Of a DNA stretch of 8,352 nucleotides, positions 6,677-8,352 are shown piece after piece. Within the stretch, counting starts at the first letter, position 1. Each line of letters begins with the position of its first letter. Source of the stretch: Tannerella sp. Its GTDB lineage: Bacteria; Bacteroidota; Bacteroidia; Bacteroidales; Tannerellaceae. The notes under the pieces are model-generated. The model searched no databases. It worked only from the letters and a program-made list of their open reading frames with translations, and was not told where the DNA came from. The stretch is taken from the NCBI GenBank assembly GCA_031289515.1, contig JAITPH010000279.1, positions 1 to 8,352 on the forward strand, written 5' to 3'. A program made the position numbers and the translations under genes.

Positions 6677-7816
6677 ATGTACGACAGGAAACAGTTATTC
6701 TTAGGTTCCGAGCAGGAAAGCCTCTTCTTGTGGGGCGCTCGGCAAACAGGGAAAAGTACGCTTTTGAAAACGCTCTTCCCAAATGCGTTATGGTTCGATT
6801 TGCTGATTTCGAGAGAGTTTAAACGGCTGACGGCAAAGCCTGATATTCTCCGCGAAACCGTTTTGGCAAATCTGAACGTAATGCCTGTAATCATTGATGA
6901 AATACAGCGAATCCCCGAATTGCTCAACGAAGTGCACTGGTTGATAAGCAACTGTGGAGTGAGGTTTATCCTTAGCGGCTCAAGTCCGCGAAAAATCCTT
7001 CGGTCGGGAGCCAATCTGCTGGGTGGAAGGGCTTTACGATATGAATTGTATCCGCTTATCAGTGTTGAGATTCCCGATTTCGATTTGATGCGTGCCATCA
7101 ATCACGGGCTGTTGCCTCGTCACTACGACGCCAAAAATCCCCAAAGAATGATTTCGTCCTACATAGGCAACTATCTGCGCGATGAAATCGTTGCCGAAGC
7201 GCGACTGCGAGATGTGGGGATTTTTGCCCGTTTTCTCGAAGTGGCGGCGCTCACTAACGGCGAAATGGTCAATTACGCTAACATCGCTTCCGATTGCGGA
7301 GTAAGCGCCATGACGGTCAAGGAGTATTTCCAAATTCTGGAAGATACGCTGATTGGCAGGTATTTACCGTCTTTTCAGAAACGACCGAAACGTCGAGTGA
7401 TAACTGCTCCCAAGTTTTATCTGTTTGATGTCGGCATTGCCAATAATCTGCTCGGCAGGGGGTATATTGAGACGGGAACGGAACTGTTCGGCAAGGCATT
7501 TGAGCATTTTATCTATCAGGAAATTTATGCTCACAGCCGCTATTCGGACAACGAATACCCGATTTACTATTGGCGCACGGCTTCGCAGTTGGAAATTGAC
7601 TTTGTGCTCGGCGACCACGAAGTTGCAATCGAAGTAAAAGCCACAGAACAAGCTACAACCCGACATCTGCGCGGTTTGAAAGCCTTTGCGGAAGAATACA
7701 CGGTCAAGCAATCGATTCTGATAAGCAACGACCCGCTACCTCGTCTGGTCGACGGCATCCTCGTTCTTCCATGGAAAGTATTCCTTGACAGATTGTGGGC
7801 AGGCGAAATAATGTGA
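6677..7816 (+). CDS. AAA_14 / DUF4143 family ATP-binding protein
   Basis: This complete 379-aa cytoplasmic protein shows the standard architecture of the family. The N-terminal P-loop ATPase has Walker A GARQTGKST (20-28), Walker B VIIDE (71-75, Asp74-Glu75), a sensor-like ILSGSS (98-103) and GGRALRYELYPL (116-127). A predicted helix-turn-helix or winged-helix segment lies at about 197-225 (MVNYANIASDCGVSAMTVKEY). The C-terminal DUF4143 part (about 240-379) has a PD-(D/E)XK-like signature: Glu277 in FGKAFEHF, Asp308 in LEIDFVLG, and Glu319-x-Lys321 in AIEVKAT. All key residues of each motif are present, so the gene looks functional. The biological role of this family is not established; genomes of Bacteroidetes often carry many copies. 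It has its own promoter and a tandem-repeat leader upstream and a candidate terminator downstream, so it is probably monocistronic. The ATG at 6677 gives the normal short N-terminus before the P-loop. Confidence 0.92.
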   Translation: MYDRKQLFLGSEQESLFLWGARQTGKSTLLKTLFPNALWFDLLISREFKRLTAKPDILRETVLANLNVMPVIIDEIQRIPELLNEVHWLISNCGVRFILSGSSPRKILRSGANLLGGRALRYELYPLISVEIPDFDLMRAINHGLLPRHYDAKNPQRMISSYIGNYLRDEIVAEARLRDVGIFARFLEVAALTNGEMVNYANIASDCGVSAMTVKEYFQILEDTLIGRYLPSFQKRPKRRVITAPKFYLFDVGIANNLLGRGYIETGTELFGKAFEHFIYQEIYAHSRYSDNEYPIYYWRTASQLEIDFVLGDHEVAIEVKATEQATTRHLRGLKAFAEEYTVKQSILISNDPLPRLVDGILVLPWKVFLDRLWAGEIM

Positions 7817-7826
7817 TAATCGATGT

Positions 7827-7862
7827 CGGGTACATAGTTACGAAAGTGTCCCCGCTTTTCTT
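7827..7862 (+). terminator. Candidate rho-independent terminator after the ATPase gene
   Basis: CGGGTACA (7827-7834) pairs with TGTCCCCG (7847-7854) as an 8-bp stem with one T-C mismatch and a 12-nt loop. It is followed directly by the T-rich CTTTTCTT. It begins 10 bp after the ATPase stop codon, where a terminator is expected. The mismatch and the interrupted T tract make it moderate rather than strong. Confidence 0.5.
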
Positions 7863-7991
7863 ACTATGCCTGATCCTCTGTAAATTCCGGGTTGCTTTGT
7901 GCCTCGCAATGTTGCATACGCCCATTTCAATCCGATTCCAACCTGCAAAAAATTCTTTGTCGAAAGTTAAATTTAAAAAAATCCGAGTTTT
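7863..7991. other. Intergenic stretch with no gene recognised
   Basis: This is part of the roughly 380-bp gene-free region between the ATPase stop and the transposase stop. Open frames cross it on both strands (for example minus-strand 8129-7704 and plus-strand 7795-8085). They overlap the ATPase end or the promoter, are rich in basic and rare residues, and match no family I know. The right part becomes very A/T-rich from about 7964. Confidence 0.5.
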
Positions 7992-8024
7992 TTTGTTTGA
8001 TAAAAAAACTTTTTTATATCTTTG
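7992..8024 (+). promoter_or_regulatory. Strong Bacteroidetes promoter with no recognisable downstream gene
   Basis: TATCTTTG (8017-8024) is an exact -7 element. TTTG occurs at 7992-7995 (21-bp spacing) and again at 7996-7999 (17-bp spacing), so both boxes match consensus. The flanks are phased A and T runs, including the perfect inverted repeat GTTTTTTT/AAAAAAAC (7987-7994 and 8002-8009), which may bend the DNA. Transcription should start near 8030. The only things downstream in this direction before the insertion sequence are a stem-loop and a 12-codon ORF. Confidence 0.65.
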
Positions 8025-8038
8025 TCGCCGACTTCGTG

Positions 8039-8072
8039 ACGTCCGGGGCTTCGGGGATGAAATCTCGGACGT
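8039..8072 (+). other. Stem-loop just downstream of the 7992-8024 promoter
   Basis: ACGTCCG (8039-8045) and CGGACGT (8066-8072) are perfect complements. Further pairs G46-U65, G47-C64 and G48-U63 (last two digits of the coordinates) could extend the helix to 10 bp around a 14-nt loop. The loop contains CUUCGG, itself able to form a small UUCG hairpin. It lies within about 10 nt of the expected transcript start, so it would cap the RNA's 5' end. No T tract follows, so it is not a standard terminator. Role unknown. Confidence 0.5.
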
Positions 8073-8161
8073 ATGGAAGTCATAGAAAAAATGCGTGACA
8101 ATCCCGATTAATAGGGAGAAGTTGCGCAAAAGACATATTGGAAAGCGTTATTGCTTATTCT

Positions 8162-8352
8162 GGTACTTGAAATGGGTCAGTAGTAAAACCCTGTGTTTAG
8201 GCAAAGATTTTAGATAACCTGAACAGGAAAAAATCCATATCATTAACTCCTCTGAGTGAAGCCCTGAAGTTTTTTATTTTGGCATTAAAACTTTCTGCGG
8301 AAGCATTGGTAGAACGCTTGATAAAGAAATTAAGAATTTCTTCATAATGTTC
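8162..8352 (-). mobile_element. Right end of an ISL3/ISAon1-like insertion sequence (boundary uncertain)
   Basis: The transposase 3' end at 8197-8352 shows that an insertion sequence enters the window from the right. Its outer end should lie within a few tens of bases after the transposase stop. A reasonable guess is 8162, where the plus strand starts GGTACTTGAAATGGGTCAGT, since ISL3-type ends commonly begin with GG. The other terminal repeat is outside the window, so neither the inverted repeat nor the target duplication can be confirmed. Confidence 0.5.
8197..8352 (-). CDS. Transposase, ISL3-type DDE domain, C-terminal fragment (cut by window edge)
   Basis: The minus strand from the window edge to the TAA at 8199-8197 encodes the last 51 residues of a transposase. 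It begins EHYEEILNFFIKRSTNASAE and ends MDFFLFRLSKIFA. The segment RSTNASAESFNAKIKNFR is the hallmark of the DDE_Tnp_ISL3 C-terminal region as seen in many Bacteroidetes elements. The Glu in ASAESFN is probably the last residue of the catalytic DDE triad. The fragment is in frame and ends at a normal position for the family, so the 3' end looks intact. ISL3 proper and the two-ORF ISAon1 group found in Bacteroidetes both remain possible; the missing N-terminus would decide. Confidence 0.85.
   Translation of the reverse strand, partial: EHYEEILNFFIKRSTNASAESFNAKIKNFRASLRGVNDMDFFLFRLSKIFA

Noticed and set aside
7814..7821. TGATAATC at the ATPase stop codon, identical to half of the upstream palindrome
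   Set aside because: An 8-bp half-site without its partner is expected by chance at this A/T content, and no dyad surrounds it.
7704..8129. Open frames in the gene-free region (minus 8129-7704; plus 7795-8085 and 7892-8098)
   Set aside because: They overlap the ATPase 3' end or run through the promoter, A/T tracts and stem-loop. Their composition is not protein-like and no start has a convincing context.
8020..8160. A tRNA or other known structured RNA after the strong promoter
   Set aside because: There is no T-loop consensus, no acceptor-stem pairing and no CCA end. Only a single stem-loop is seen.

Overview
The window looks like Bacteroidales (Bacteroidota) chromosome. The evidence is the DUF6913 protein next to ligA, exact matches to the Bacteroidetes sigma-ABfr -7 element (TAnnTTTG) upstream of several genes, A-rich leaders without clear Shine-Dalgarno sites, a lipoprotein GH20 hexosaminidase of Bacteroidetes type, and multi-copy P-loop/nuclease-fold ATPase families. 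I cannot name the genus from sequence alone.

Layout. The left edge (1-95, minus) holds the first 31 codons of an AAA-ATPase-like protein of the PF09820 (DUF1703) type. Next is a minus-strand pair: ligA (702-2717, NAD+-dependent DNA ligase, complete at 671 aa) followed by a DUF6913 protein (182-715) whose start overlaps the ligA end by 14 bp. A 154-bp divergent intergenic region separates this pair from a plus-strand pair: glyA (2872-4152, serine hydroxymethyltransferase) and, 20 bp later, a GH20 beta-N-acetylhexosaminidase lipoprotein (4173-6521) with a C-terminal PA14-like domain. A 155-bp gap then carries a good promoter and two tandem 31-bp repeats with palindromic cores. These precede an AAA_14/DUF4143 ATPase (6677-7816) with intact Walker motifs and a nuclease-like C-terminal motif. 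After a plausible terminator come about 380 bp without a convincing gene. They contain an excellent promoter, a stem-loop leader and a 12-codon ORF, and then the 3' end of a transposase gene on the minus strand (8197-8352, running off the window).

How it fits together. The centre is housekeeping: DNA replication and repair (LigA), one-carbon and serine/glycine metabolism (GlyA), and glycan scavenging or turnover (GH20). The edges are accessory: two ATPases from different families and an insertion sequence end. The least explained pieces are the tandem palindromic repeats in the likely 5' leader of the DUF4143 ATPase gene, and the strong promoter with stem-loop at 7992-8072 that drives no recognisable gene before the insertion sequence. 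I found no CRISPR array, tRNA or rRNA.
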